This document shows, piece by piece, positions 12,801 through 28,100 of a DNA stretch of 64,000 nt. A program made the position numbers and the translations under genes. The DNA is from Wuchereria bancrofti (taxonomy: Eukaryota; Nematoda; Chromadorea; Rhabditida; Onchocercidae). The stretch lies in contig SSBO01000001.1 of the NCBI GenBank assembly GCA_005281725.1, forward strand, positions 4,262,399 through 4,326,398, written 5' to 3'. The notes under the pieces are model-generated. The model saw only the letters and a program-made list of their open reading frames with translations, did no database searches and was not told the origin of the DNA. Every line of letters begins with the position of its first letter. Position 1 is the stretch's first letter.

Positions 12801-13143
12801 TATCAGTATATTGTTGTCGTTAGCGAATAAAAGTTATTACAACAAACTCCCTCTCAACACATTCGTCTGTGTCAACTCCAAACCACAACCAAGAAAGATT
12901 CCCTAAGAAGGGCCTACCATTTCTCGACATTAAAAAATTGGCTAACGTAGATTTTAATTCCCAAATATTCTTTTAAAAAAGTCACACAAGAATAATATTT
13001 CTGTGTTTTACTATAATTCATATGCAACTATTACACGAAAATATTCCGTTTGGAATCAGTCAGTTTGTCATACTTGTAATCGGTTTTTTGAAGAAACACT
13101 TGCATTTGATGACTGAAAACTAACGAAAAACCTTTTACTATTA
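9864..13143. other. Intergenic between convergent COA5 and PDE2
   Basis: About 3.3 kb of AT-rich sequence between the COA5 stop and the PDE2 stop. The open frames here are short and biased to Ile, Phe and Lys, with no paired splice sites or domain motifs. I see no gene. It probably holds the two 3' untranslated regions. Confidence 0.6.
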
Positions 13144-16100
13144 TCATTTATGTCGTTGTTGGGCTCGCTTGATTACTCGCTTCTCTAGAAAAGTATCCTT
13201 GAGGTAATCAAGACCAAGAGTTGGGTACTTCTCCTCGGCCAATATCTCGTCCAACGCTAACCAACATTCCCGATTAAACAACATTGACTCATACGTACTT
13301 TTGCTTTCGGGTAATAACTGTGATAAGTATCTACAACAATGCGCATAAACTAATTAAAGAAGCTTGATATGAATGGAACAGAGATCAAAGAAACTACCAG
13401 CCCATGTAGTATTTCTTCCCGGAAGAATAAAATTTTTAAAAACTTGCTCAAAAACAGGTACTGCAATTGTATCCATGAATTCAAGCTGCAATTTTGGCAC
13501 GCATGCACGATCCCGGTCCATCATTTCTAATGGACGATTTCCCATCTGTTTTTCTAGGTCTCCTTGCGAGAAAAATTCCTTATAAATATTTTCCTAAAAG
13601 TGATGACATACGACTCGCGAACTACTAGTGTCTCAATAGATTTATTAAAACATAGTCAGTTAAAAGTATCGATAAATAGGATTATGTATTCACATAATTC
13701 TGTTTGAATTTACTCACATCCTAAAATAATTGTTAGCAGTTTCAGTAGATAAAGTGAAGAGATATTTCAAAGAAATTCGCTAAAAAACTTTGATTTTTAA
13801 ACTGTATCAACATGAATCAAACTCACAGCTATTGCCTTGCTATTTCTGAAATCTTTTGTCTGGTCAGATAGATCGGCTGAGGTCATCATAAGGCATAGTA
13901 ATAAATATCGATGATGCTTTATTGAACTGTCAAAGCCAACTGAAACTCAAGTCATTAAATTTTTAGTAATTTTATAATAGATGAGGACCGGTATTACGGT
14001 AGTTATAATTGGACAAACGCATCCCATACAGAGCAGATGAAGTACTACCTTTTATTTTTGCCACGCACTGCGGATACCATCCGCGACAGTGCACGCACTG
14101 TTCGAATGGCAAATTAGCATGATATATATACAATGAATGGTCCAAGCCTTGACATTCCTAGTTAGACTGGTACTCATAGTATACCCTGCTGCAAACTTAA
14201 TTTTCTCATAAACGCAAAAAAAAAATTATAAACCAGTAGTTTCAGGACAGTTCGGTCGGTAATCTACCGTTAATTTTGATAGTATGTATGAGAAAAAAGC
14301 GTCCAGTTTAATAAAGCTGAACCAAATAATATCTCGCGTTCAAGAAATTTATAATTTCTTCCTTAACTTCAGTTAGTTCTTTTTACTTTCACGAAAGTTT
14401 CTTTTTTTTTCAAATTTTTCTATGATCCGGGACCAAATAGCATAGTACTTTTCATTTCTATCAACACATTCGATGCCACAGAAAAAAAAACTTAAAAATG
14501 AAATCCAAATTCCTGAGACAAAAATTTCTTGCAGACCGAATTACTCACCTTCAACCATTCGATTAATATCTTGCACTTTCTGTAAATGATTAGCTATGTC
14601 GGTTGCAAGAATGATATCCCGTATGTGATCCAGGACCGAATGGAACTGCTTAAAAAAATGACAGTTTTTAACTACAAAGCAAATGCAGCTTACAGAATTT
14701 CTAGATTAAAGGCTCTAATGATTCGGATTCTTAACTCCTCACATACCAACAGGACATAAGCCTTTGAAAAATAATTCTACATTGAGTATGCTATCTTTGG
14801 TTATAAGATCAAAAATTCTTATATATAGATTAAATCAGAGAGATATGAAGTAAAATTCAAGTAGATTTCCAATTTTTTTAAACCGATGCAAACATTTTCA
14901 GAAATAAAAAATTTACATGTCGATTTAATGAGACGAATATATTGCATTCCTCCATATTTAATATTGATATTGTTTGAGCAAAGTGATGCCTCTCCAATAC
15001 CGAGCCTTCACTGCTATACAACTGAGCTAGCGGTGTTCGCTATAACGACACCAAACGGAAAAAATTTTTGAAGTTTCTCCATTATTATTACGTACTCCTA
15101 TCACGAATTGTAATATTCACTCTCTTAGTGTGACTTTAAATCTCATGAAGTTGTAAACCAACTTAGGCTATCAGATGTACAATAAGAAACCGCATTCTAT
15201 TCCTACATTTCTTCAGTAAAATTTAGAACATCCACTCGAAAATCTCCCTTTATCGTAATCACAAAATACCCTCTATTTTATAAGCTTTGGAGAACAGTTT
15301 GCGAGTATCTATGATCATAACTATCTACCTGGGTCACTATTTTATTCAGGTAGCTAATAAAAGTTTAGAAAATTAAAACAGACCGACTGTACTTGGAATG
15401 CATTCGTAGTACCACGGTGATCGATATCATGACATAAACTTGCTACAAAGAGAGCAAAGCTTTCCAGTTCATCGAGTGCATTGTGTGCTGTTTCAGTTCG
15501 CAGTAACAAATACGTGAAATGTGCAACAGCAAATGCATGAGACCAGTTGTGATAAGGCACATCACGGTAACCCTTTTGAACCATCAATAAGAAACATGCT
15601 AATGTTTGCCGCTGTAAGCGAAATCGCTGAACAAAACCCAGATCCTGAAATGAAGTTTTAGTTTGGTGTAGCGCATCTCTAAACACCGATCAATCATTAA
15701 AAAAAGGCTTTTATAAATCCAAATTATAACAACAATTCGTTTATACATAATGAGACTTAACTGCTGGAATGTAGGATCAGAGCAAACTTTTTCTACGACA
15801 ATTTCTCGCAAAATTTTTGCCTAGAATCTTGAAATCATTTCAAATTTCGAAGACAAACCTTAAAAATGGACAATGCTGCTTCAACATAGATATCGCCTGA
15901 CCCAATGGAACGTGGTGGAAAATTAAAATTATTGAATTCTGGAGAAAAAGAAGTCGCTGATGGTATATCACCTGCTGTTAATCGTAACAAATCTTCTGGT
16001 GCAATCTGCAAACGAAGTGGAAAAGTTAGCTCAACATCCTAAGAACTAAGTGTACTATTTGTTACCACACTGTTGCAAGCAGCTACTGAAAGGAAAATAA

Positions 16101-19100
16101 TAAGTGACAATTATATGAAATTATATCAAGATAATCAATCTTCTTTATTATTTCATTTCAAAAGGTGTAATTACTCGTATCAGTATTACAAATACATCAA
16201 ATTGCAACATTATTATCTAAGATTACTCTTATTATCCATTTTCTCCACTATTTCTCAGTTGCTCTTTTTCTAGAGTGGCTGTGAAGGATATTTTCATAAG
16301 GAGATAATATTTTGCACAATTGCATGTATAATATGTGCACATAAACAAATAATAATTTTCGTATAATAACTAAAAAGCCAGAAGTATACTTCAAACCCAC
16401 GGAAGTTAGAAAAGTTTATTTCTACCATGTAAACAGAGCCACCATGGACTAACAATAATCACTTTACATTTTCAGTGCTATTTAGAGAGCTTTTGAGCGC
16501 ATTCTGCATCGGTTATATTACCAAAACGGCTAGTATTAAGAACTCTTATCACTGAAATATTAAAATATAACATGTCTAACACATGTAAAAACACCTCCTG
16601 AAGAAAATCCATATCCACAGACATTGAAGTACAGAGGCAGTAAAACGAAGACCGAAGACTAAAGGTGTCGATCAATCAATGATATCTGTGTTCTGTCTAA
16701 CCATATTTCATTTTAAAAATTATCACTACAAATTTTCAGTTTAGGTACAATATCTTTTTCACTCTTTCCTTAAACAAAATATAAACTTTACCGACAGTGT
16801 AGAACCTTGTACTAATAACTCAGCAGCCAAATGTGATCGTCGGTGAGCCTCTTGTAGTTTCCGATAAAGAAGACACTGAAAAAGAATAAGCAGAATAAAA
16901 GATGTATATATTATAATGCATTGTTGTATATATTAATTATAATACAAATAGTGTACATAAATATATATATATATTATAATGTATATACTAACTCCTCGAG
17001 AGCATAATTTTCAAAATCAGTTGTACTTCATAAATACGTAGCTGAATAGTATTAAAACCCAGTGCAAAACTAATGAACTTTATAGGCATCAAATACTTTT
17101 TGGGAAAAGACTGCTCAAGACATTGCAGTCATTACAATTCATTCATATAACATTTTGGATTTGAACTCACTAAAAACTACACTCATAGTTCAATAAAGAC
17201 ATTTTAGGCAAAGAGTGTAAGACTAAAACAGATAAAGATGCAGGTGACCAAAATAGATTGGATGTCTTAAAGAAAAAAATTGCAGAAAAAACAAAAAGCC
17301 AAGTCAAATATGAACTCTGACACTTTTAGGAATTAATCAAACAGGAGTAAAAGTTGGGAAATAAGTTCAAATAAGGAAATTATAAGTCCGATTCTTCATG
17401 CCCAATCACCAAAACAACAAATCTCGAAATGATAATTCCAATTATCTTACTGGTTAATCAAAAAGTCTTACATGTGATATGCTGATGGCACAGTATATTG
17501 CAAATGTCATCGCAATTTGCTCATCGTGTTTCGTGAAGGCAAGCTTTCCAATTTTATTACATAGCTCCGCCACACCAACAAGGTTTCCTGTGATTCTGCG
17601 GATGACAACAAGTCAAGGATTTTGTTAAAACCATAAAGTTAAATTGTCAGTTTTGCAAAAATAGAGGAAAAACTGAAAACTAGAAGACTAACAAAGAACC
17701 TATCAACAATATCAAGTCTTTTTACAGAAGATTAAAAATAAAATGGTATAAATATTTTAATAATAGAAATAATTTGCAAGTTCCGTCATAATCTTTGTGC
17801 ATTAAAATATGAGGAAGTTTGAACAAATACTGGTTATCTCGAGGGAATATAGTCATGCAAGTTTACATGTACTCTTACATATATTCCTACCAGAACTATC
17901 CTTGATCGGGAAACATAATATGTTTCGTGTAACGAAACCGGTTCGTTCGTCCACTTTCGGGTAGAAAGCTGGATGACTGGAATGAGAATCATATTATAAA
18001 AACAACCGGAAAAATATTTCACGTAAATGCCTTATTTCCTTACCAGGTATTTTCCTAATTCATTTTATCATAACTATCTAGAAGTGAAATATAAAATTTA
18101 CTAGAGTCAGAAAATTATTCTTCCATGAAGACTGCTACCTATTTTCCATGCAATCTATTGGAAAAGATTTATTACGAAAAGTGATTGACGAAGCTTTCAC
18201 CTCCCTTCGCTATACCTGTCCGAATGCATAATTCAAAGTGACCCCTGATCCTTACTGAATAAAAATAACCTATAAGCCTCTTTGACATTCATCATTTGTC
18301 CAGTGCTTGCAACCTGTCCAACAATGCCCAGTGACAATGGCATTCTGATTTCCGTCAGGTATTCATCATTTGAGCCATTTTTTTCGAATACTTCAGCAAC
18401 CAATTCAGAGTTTTCACGATCAAGAAGAAATAAAGAACATCTGAAAAACGAAAACTGACCATAGAGAAAGTGAGAAATAATATTAGATCAAAACTTTCAA
18501 ACGAAAATCAAGACTTTGAACCTACATTTCGGCATGCACAAGGGTTTTGGCTTCTTTCGTTATATTTCTCACCAATAAGTTCATATCTTCTAAATGAAAG
18601 AAACTTTATGGAAACAACAAAGAACAAATACCTAGACCAAGCACAAGGGAATTACTAATCAGTGGAGGTAACTAAGCTAAAGATAAGTTTCATGACAGCT
18701 AATCGGAAGCAGTATGTGGCAAAACTTTTAAATAGATTTTCATTTAAAAATCAAATATTGAATGTGATTCATTTTCCGTAGTAAAATATCGGTTCTCCTA
18801 CGGTAAACACGTCAAACTGTTTTGCTCATCCTCTCTATTTTTCTGTAATGCTGAAGTTTTATGGCTTCATGATTTCTCAAAAATAGAATGTGAATATGAA
18901 TATTCCGATTCGAAAGATGAAAATTGAGGCTTACGTAAGCTGGAGAATACATTTTGCGTCATAGTGAGAAACACTTCGGACTGTTGCGCTAAACGTTTCT
19001 GCTCTTCAATATTAGCAACAATGGACAGTAATGCAGCAATTAGGTGTAAATGAGGCATTACGAAACTTCGTTCCGCTTCCACTGTACTAAAATTTCTTTC

Positions 19101-22100
19101 GGAATTAATAACTACTATGAAAACTATAAATATTTCTTGCAAAATAAAGACATGAACTACCAAAAAATTCTGTGCCCTACTATTCTCTTCGCTTCTTCCT
19201 CTCTTTTATCTGGAAATCTTTTTAATAAAAAAAGATGATTCCAACTAACTTATAGTGAGAGGTGAAAAATATTCAGAGATAGACAAAGGAGTCGTATTTT
19301 TTCACTATACAGAATTATTAATTTATTGATCTAATATAAAACTATTATTCTTGAAACAATTAATGAGAACAGAAGAAAAATGCAGTGAAAACTGGTTGAG
19401 ATCATCCAGAAATGAAATGGATATATTTTGAAATTTGACACCGTTGGAAGAATTAAAAGTTAGGATCGATGAATAACTGAAACTCTCGCTGTGGTTTCCT
19501 CATGAAAATAGTGAGGAGAGCCATAGAAAGTGCCATTTTATGTGGAAAGAAACAGTCACAAAATATTCTCTTCAAAAAATTTTCAGAAGAGAATTAAAAG
19601 TATGTTAATAATTCTCTTGAACCAAAGATTATGCAGAATTAGAAGCCCATAAAAAGAGTCGAACTTTTTATTTTCCTCCAAACACCAACTTAAGGTTGAA
19701 GTTTTCCGTGGTTTTTCAAAACAACAGAAAGCAAAACTGTTAAAAAAAAGGTTAAAAACTCTACAGAAAAAAATTTTTTAAATAAAACATACTACTCATT
19801 TTGATGTATTAATAGTAGGCCAGCAACAAAATTACTCCGTGCTTGTAACAAAAAGATGGTACCACTGAGGGAATTCCTTGACAGATTTTCTCCAACAATA
19901 CTCTTCTGCACTATAGCATATATACTTTCTCGAAATTCCTGCAATTTGGAGAATAAGTTAATAAATTAATTACCTAATAGAGTTCTGCGAGCTGACGTTA
20001 ACTGAGGCATTAATTGTATCAACAGAAAGCAAAACTGTTAAAAACAGTTTACATACGTAAGGCGACTGCTTCAACAAGTTAAATAAGTAAAACACCATCT
20101 ACTACGAGCAATTTATGAGTGAGGTAAAGACTTGTTCGATAAATAAAAAAATTTAGTGGAAGGAATAAACTTGCAATAAAAGACATCCAGCAAAATATCG
20201 AGCTGAAATATTAACTGACCACAATAATTAGTTGTGGCAAATTTTCTTCAGGAAAAATTTACTCGCGATGATATTTTAGTAGACAAAACTGTCTTTTTTT
20301 AGTATTTTGACCTTTAAACGAAGGCGAGACATATTGAATCGACGAATAACAGCGTAATTCAACTGTAAGAATCATTCGAGAAGTTAATGAGATGTGACAC
20401 AGGAGTAGTAAGGAAATATACGAGACGAGCTCATATATAAAGCATATCAGAAGGCTCATGCATCAACAAAGATTGAGTCACTCAAGTTCTATACATGTAC
20501 AGTTACGTATTATAATTCTCCAGCACTGCTATTTAAGAATTGGAAAACGAATTTCAGAAGCTTACTAATATCATAAAAAGAATGATTACTACCTATTGTT
20601 AGTGATTTTGGAATTTTGGATAAAATTTATTTTTTCGAAGGAAGCAATTATTCGACAACCTTCCTTTGTTCACTCATTTTCCACTGCCAAATCTCGGGAA
20701 AAATTTCGTCTTTTTTTCTTGTCTTGTCCCGTACAAATAAAAACCACATGAAATGGAGTGCGCAGCTGCACGTTATTTATGTATGACTACATCTTGACAC
20801 CTGCAAAAAAGGGATGGTCACTATAGGGAATCGAACCTTTATCTAATCCTCCATAAAGAAAAAAGAATAACTTCCAGAGGTGGTAAAAATGACCTTATTT
20901 TTAATTTCGAATAGTTAGTAAGCTATACGATAAACAAATTCTTTGCAAACTTCTAGTATGACAAACCACTGATAGAAAGCAAAAATATGAAGAAAGACAA
21001 AAATGCAGTTAAGTTGAGAACATCATATGAAGATGAAGGAATTTCCCACATAATTATCCGGAAAGGCTGACATGAAGTAGGTGAATGAGACAGGTGATTA
21101 AGATCTTAGTAAAGAAGTAATGCATAAACAGAATAGAAGGAACATTAGAGATGCAAGACAAGGCATTACAGCGGGCCCACCATTTTTCTCTTCTACGATA
21201 CTATAAAATAAAAATGCTGTTTGTCTCATGGCGAACGGAAAATGTGAGCAGTCGGGATGAATTACCCATTAGTGTTCCTTAACACTTCCATACATTTGGG
21301 AATATTTCACCTTTGGAAGTATATCGCCTTATCCATTAGTGAACATTTTGTTCCATTAATAGATCGCTTGGCTGCCTTTTTAAAATATCTTACAGAAATT
21401 CATAAACAAACAAATCAAAGCAAAAACAGAACTCGCCTTACTGATCATATCGATATCGACATAAATATTGGGTGTACGAGCTGTACAAGGTGGAAGTGAT
21501 AAGTCGTTACTGCTCGCACTGCCGTTAAACAGTGACCACAACACATCAGCACCACCCTTTAAACGCAAATTTAATAAATTAAAAACTTCGATTACTTTTG
21601 CAAAATCACTTAATGAACAACAAGAGTTAATTGATGAGCTAAATAACCAATCACTGTTGCTAATCATTATGACTTCTGATTTGTCATCATTCTTTGACAG
21701 GAAATTATTCCTTACTGACATGATGCACATTTTATATCTTTCCCAGCTAATTTCTGCTATCAAATTCTACCTGATTGTAAGATCGAAAGCTGCTAGGGCA
21801 TATCAAACTAACATATGTTCTCCCATTTAAAAGGAAAAATGATCAGAAGCTAATGAAGGTGATATAAAATTTCATTTAGAAGAATGAATGCAGGTGGAAG
21901 CATAATTAGATAAAAAACTGGATATGCTTTCATTCGAAACATAAAAAAAGCTGGTAAGAAATTGATACATATACATGTACACATAACACACTTTAGGAGT
22001 AATAAGATTGTTTTCTGTCAAAAAAACTATCATTTTCTGAATTTTATTTGTCGATATGATGAACAAAAGTAATTTTTTTGTAGGATTTTAAAGCCAACAG

Positions 22101-25100
22101 ATTCAATATTGAACGAGAACAAAATAGTTCGGATGGAAAAAAGTAGATGGTAGATTAATGAGAATCTTTTTGCTTCGTATTCCTGTCAGCTTGTTTCTCC
22201 CTTATTATCTTCTAGCATTATTTGTTGAGTGAAAAGCAAGATCCTATAAAGACAAGCATAATAAATTTCGGCTAGACGGGATGGGCTTCTGTATTGTCGA
22301 ATTGTCGAAAATGTCGAATATTGTCGAAATTGTCGAATCAAATTGCATTCAGCAGAAGGAAATGGATTTTTTTTTCGCGTCATCTCCTTCCCTCTCTCAT
22401 TTTGTTCCAATCTTCTTTATCACTTAATCCCCTATGGCACTCACATTCAGTTTTAGAAAGGAAGATGAGACATTTGTGGGTCTATTACTGTCGCTGTTCA
22501 AACACTCCCACTGTAAAGCGGCCCAGTCAACCGTAACCAAAGTTGACAACAACTCTTCAACTGATTTGCATTTAAGATGTCTCTCGAAATTGGGACTCTC
22601 AGAAAGTTTCACTCATCTAATTTCATTATGAGAAAAAAACATTTCTTCTGTAGGATGTCAGTAGTCAACTAACTCTGCTCAAATTGTGTCAATCTTAAAA
22701 AATGAAAATTCGGCTGCTGAAGCTATCACATATAATAATCTCAATTCTGTGTGTCTTTTCAACTAAGCATTGAACTTTAACTACTAGAACTGCCATAGAA
22801 TGTTTTAAACAATTTCGCCACAAAGCTATGAAAAGTAGAAGTCATAAAAAGTAACAAGGTAAGCCACAGGAAGAACATGAAGGTGAAGGAATACAGTAAG
22901 GTGAATAAATAGGTTATCGGATCCCCTCGAAAACTACTTTCCGTAAGAAATGTTTGGAAACTAAATATTTAAAGAAAACATCATTCAGAACTTACACAAT
23001 AGACTGGTTCTTCCAGCAGTTGATTACCACAAACCTGAAATACACTGAACATGAATTTCTTTCATATAAATAGAAATCATTTAGACTCATCTTTTGATGA
23101 AGACTTCGTTTAACAGTGCGTAACAAAGTGTGAAAATTCTTGAAAGAAAATCAGGGAAATTATAATATTCTTCTTATCAAACGTACAAACAATAAAGTGC
23201 AGATACATCCGCATTTCTTCCGAACAGGAGTGCAGGTGGTGCTTAGAGGATTAAATTAACCCGACAAAGTGATGATAAGAAGGAATTCCTGAAGACTAAT
23301 AAATCATATGCTGCCCAATACTTTTTTGAATGCTGAGAAGGAGCCATCACTGAAGGGATTGTCCTTCTGCTCCATAACTGCCATGTCACTGGATGTGATA
23401 TACATCAAATGATATTTATGCGTTCTGGACAATAGTTGATTCCAAGTCAACAAAACCTCAGTGATAAATATGAACAGCTTTAGAAATGATATGCGTGTTA
23501 ACATTAATACAAGCTATTTAAAGACAGTGCAAGTAAGAAAAGCATAAAATGTAGTAGAACAAGACGTCGGTTATACTCCCGTAATTGGACAATAACTATT
23601 ATAGTTTAAAATTCTATTCCAGAATGTTCCATATTTTTTAGTTAGATTAAATAATTACTGAAGTAGAGGTGATTGATATTCCCTTCAAATTGTTTTATGA
23701 AGAAGTAAAAAATAAATCATCAGCGATATTACTGACATATAAATAGCAAAATGCGCTCTGTATTATTTACGTCAATCACGAGATAGCAAAGACAGTCAGA
23801 GGTATAAAAGTTGAAATAAAGATAAAAATTAACAGGGTCATGGACACCAAATAGTCTTCTTATATTGGTGTGCTACGCTACATCGATGTATATTTTTTGT
23901 AAGGAGAAAGAGGTTTTTTTTTGAGATTGTTCTTGTATAAAAATTGAACTTAGTTTAGTTCGTCATGAGACAGAACGGTTTATTTTGTGACAAATTGCTA
24001 TCTTAAAACGCGAAATAAATCATTGTGCTGTTATTGAATCAGCGGGAAGATAGAGCAAGCATTAAACATATTTGTAATTACGGTATGAGAGTAACTGCTA
24101 CGAGTACATTGTGATGAATCAACACTTGTACCTTTATCACCAAGGATAACGTTATGGAAATGATAAATCCTAATTTAAAATGGAGTGAAAACCTCTTAAG
24201 AACTGATGGCCTTTAAATTTACATAGCAAGAGCAAATAAACATAAAGATAAAAAGTAGAAAGAAAGGAAACGAAAAGAAATAAATATATGATAGTAGTGA
24301 ACAAAGGAATCAAACCAAACAATTTTTTCAGAGTGGTCGTAAATTTTGGTATTTTTGTTTACAGAGTGCACAGAAAACAAATCTTCTTCGTTTTTATATT
24401 TAATATTACTATGAGTTTAATATATTTGATATTTAATTTATTAGTATTAGTAATATTAAATGAATAATTAACTAGTAATTTTAAATGAATAATGAATATT
24501 TAATATTGCTGCTAATAATTAAGTGAATATGATGAACAGTGATATCGAAGGTAGTAATATTAAAAGATATTAAATGAAGTTGCGGTGAATCAGTTGAAAT
24601 GGGAAAATGAACCTGATATTAAGTGTAAAACTATTGGTTTGACCAAATAAATGAGCTCTTGAACTTCTTTCAAGTTTTTATGAAAAGTAAAAATTATTAT
24701 TCAATAAAAACTTATACTAAGAGGATATTAAAATGGAAGAATAACCAGAAAATTTTTTGACCATTTTGAGGAAGAAAAAATTTACTTGGCAAAAGCAGGA
24801 ATTACATTCTTTTGAAATGAGCAAGAATGCCGCTGTTCGCGCACCCGTATGAGCTCCAATCTGCAATTTTTTTAAATTTGAATTTTAGATCATAGACTTG
24901 AGCCACTCCCATGATTTCTGGCAGACATTTAAATTAAAACAAGATATCCTGAGTAGCAGCAAATTTTTTCGAAATTTCTTCAGCAAAACAAGGTATGAAT
25001 CAATGATCTTCTCAAAGGAACATTTTAATAAATTATTTCTATAGTTCCATTACCGAAATGGAGTTTTTTAAGCATTTTTTGGCACAATTACTAAAATTAC

Positions 25101-28100
25101 ATCAACAGGAATTTTTTTCTGAGATCAAAGGCATTAATTAAAATCATACATAGCCCTTTTTGGGATGTATATGCAGTGTATCGTATCACCGTTTAAGTGT
25201 GAATAAACAGCATCGTCACTGTATAGTGGCTTAGTCGGAACACAATACTAAAGGAGGACTATTACGTTATGGAAACTGAGAAATATCTCCTAGCTCATTT
25301 TACCTAATTCATTTCGCTTTACTTGAAACTCAAAATTTACACTGATTGCAAAAAAAAGCATGATTGCTCTTTGAGCTGTCCTTTTATGACCGATTTTTGA
25401 AGGCAAATTTTTCATTTCAAAAATCATTTAACACAATTTTAAACAAAACTATATTAATAATTAACATATATCAATCATAACAATATGATATTTTTTTGTA
25501 ACTACAACTGTTTTTTTTTACGATTTCGTCTGCTTCGCAACTACAACTTTTTATTCTCTTGTAATCTTTTCATTTCGATTCATTTAAATTTTGCAAAAAC
25601 TTGAAAGAAAATATCGTTCGGCATCCATTCTTTTGTCCACACCCTTCTAGGCGAACTTCAAATGAAGCTAATATTGCAAGTAAGTATTTCAGTTTCCTAA
25701 CAGTTTTCCTAACAATTCGAAATTTTTAGTTTAATGTCCTATGGTAATTCTGCAAAGTTATGGTACCGATGCTTATTTTTGAAAATTTTCCGTTTTTCCA
25801 ACTTGCTAAAATCGAATTCTTAAAAAAACGACTTACCCATGAATTGAGTACTTGTTGGAAACGGATCATATCTGGATTCTCGGCAGCGATATCTGCAGTT
25901 ACACGACTTAATTCATCAACACCTTTACAACGTGCGTCACATGGCTGTATGCCAGCAAGTCCAAGTTCTGCCTGTCGCCTAGTTTCAATGCACAATTTAG
26001 AATCACTAGCCGAACGTGACAATGTTAGACGTCGAGTCCGAACGACGGTGACATCATATGATGCCAACGTCATTTTCCTAGTCGGAATGTCGTTGGCAAT
26101 AACCGTAAAAGCACTTTTTGATTCATGCTGTTCAGTAACAGTGTCACTGGTTGCTACAGTACTAGCAATAACTGATACTGGCGTAATGTCAGTGCTACTA
26201 GCAGAAGTCACAGGAACACGATTACGACATACGGAGTACTCGAGTGTCTTTTGTCCGGTTGATTGTGACAGGGAAGATGGCGAAGAGTCACACAGAGTAT
26301 CAGCAAACAGTGATGCATTTTCACTTTCTAAGTCGTTTAACAGTTTCATGCAACTTGACGTTGAATGAAATGTTACCGGCTGTCTTAAAAGTAAAAACAT
26401 TAAGGGAAGAAAAAATATAAAGTGTGTTATGTGTAAACAACTGCCATTATAAATAAGTGGTTGAATGGTTCATGCACAATTTAAACGAAAATTTTAAAAT
26501 CAGTTCCTCCGTCTAGTACAGCTTATGAACTTCTTGAAAACCAAGCATAGTGGATTTTAAGAATGTTTCACTCATAAAATGAATTTATACGCAATGATTT
26601 TCCAGGTATGCCTAACTTTCCAGGTGGAAGAACTTCTGTAATACATTCGTCGAAATTCTCCATACATCCTACGAACTCTTTAAATTCATCCCAACATCAA
26701 TAAAGCAGCCACTTGTAATCTCACGTGCATACAACAGTTTTAGGAATTATGGGAATGTCTTTTCTCCACATACCTTTTTCGTAAAGCGTCGCCCATTTTA
26801 ACAGGTAACGATAACGGTGGCTTTGCTGGAAAAAGACCGTCATCCACGCTGCAACCAAAAGTATCGTTATTGCCACTGTTACCGCCGTTATCATTATCAT
26901 TTTGACCATCACACTGACATGCTACATCTTTTACAGCTGTTCCTTGTTGCTGAGGTACAATAAGACGAAAAACATGCAATGTGGATGCGAAATTAGAGGA
27001 ATAACTTTCGTGTTGCTGCTGTTGACAATCAGCTATGACAGGACACGCTCTCGCAACTAAATTTGGGTAATCAGATGATATAAAGCATGACGAATAAACT
27101 GGTTGGTGATTACATCTAACCGATATGAATACCCTGTTGCCTGAATAGATCAGTTTTTTTTTTTTTTTTTTTAATTCATTCAGAAAAACAGCCCGAATAA
27201 CAATTTTCTGATGTCTTATCTAAGTAATAGTAGAATGAGAATGCGAATCCAATACTGATATCTCGACCACCTTTACCATTTGGATGGCAGTAAAGCTCCT
27301 AGAATTCCTTTACTTCTTACAATATTGGCAAATGTTTTCTGAACTTCATTGATGCAGTATAGAGAATCAAATGATGCTTCAGTAATGAGAAAGGTTTTAA
27401 GCGAAAACTTTTCATTGTACTATTAGCATTTTTCTCACCGATTCCAACCAGATAACAAAATTATTAGAGGCCAAATTATTTAAGTGGAAATAACTATCGG
27501 AATGTCTCATAAAGGTCAGCAATATTTTGAGGAAATGGCACTAAATGTTCTATTCTAGCGTAAATAAAAAAGCGGCAGATAGTAGAGGGAAGAACCAGTA
27601 ATCAAGCAGCAACAACAGTGTATTACCCGTTTAGAAACTGACAAGTCAATATAATTAGTTGTCTTCGACATGTTAGCATTGTCGAACATAGACAGAAAAC
27701 TATGAAATCGATAGCTTAAGAAACCATCTGAACACTTCATAAATGTGCGATGACTGAAATAATCCCACTTCGATCACAGAATTTCATTTTTTAAATAAAT
27801 AGTCTGTTTCTCCTTTTTATGTTGTTCAACCTGATCGTTCAAAGTCCCGGATAGTGCAGATCGTTTAAAGTGCGGAAGTCGAAAGGAACTACACTAATGA
27901 AACTTATGTCTAGCAATCAGCTAGTTTTTACAATTGAAACTGCTGAAAAAATAGCCGAAAATTTAAGGGAAGAAATATAACCGTTAAGCCGATTGTTGAA
28001 GAAAATAAAATTAGTGGTACAATTTTTGAATAGCAAATTAGACCGGTATTCCTTCTGATAATATCAATAATGAAAGACTGGATGCCCTTTTCAAAACTTA

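Noticed and set aside
15599..15811. 70-codon minus-strand frame upstream of the PDE catalytic exon
   Set aside because: Lies in the intron between exons 16005-15859 and 15644-15384, which already join in phase 0. Its sequence does not resemble PDE2.
21468..21830. 120-codon plus-strand open frame
   Set aside because: Antisense to the PDE2 exon 21691-21442. The minus reading has acceptor and donor in the right phase.
25760..26368. 202-codon plus-strand open frame
   Set aside because: It is the antisense shadow of the 182-codon PDE2 exon at 26383-25837, whose splice phases fit both neighbours on the minus strand.
26721..26912. Hydrophobic minus-strand frame resembling a membrane segment
   Set aside because: Out-of-frame reading of the PDE2 exon 27056-26774, which chains correctly in the other frame.
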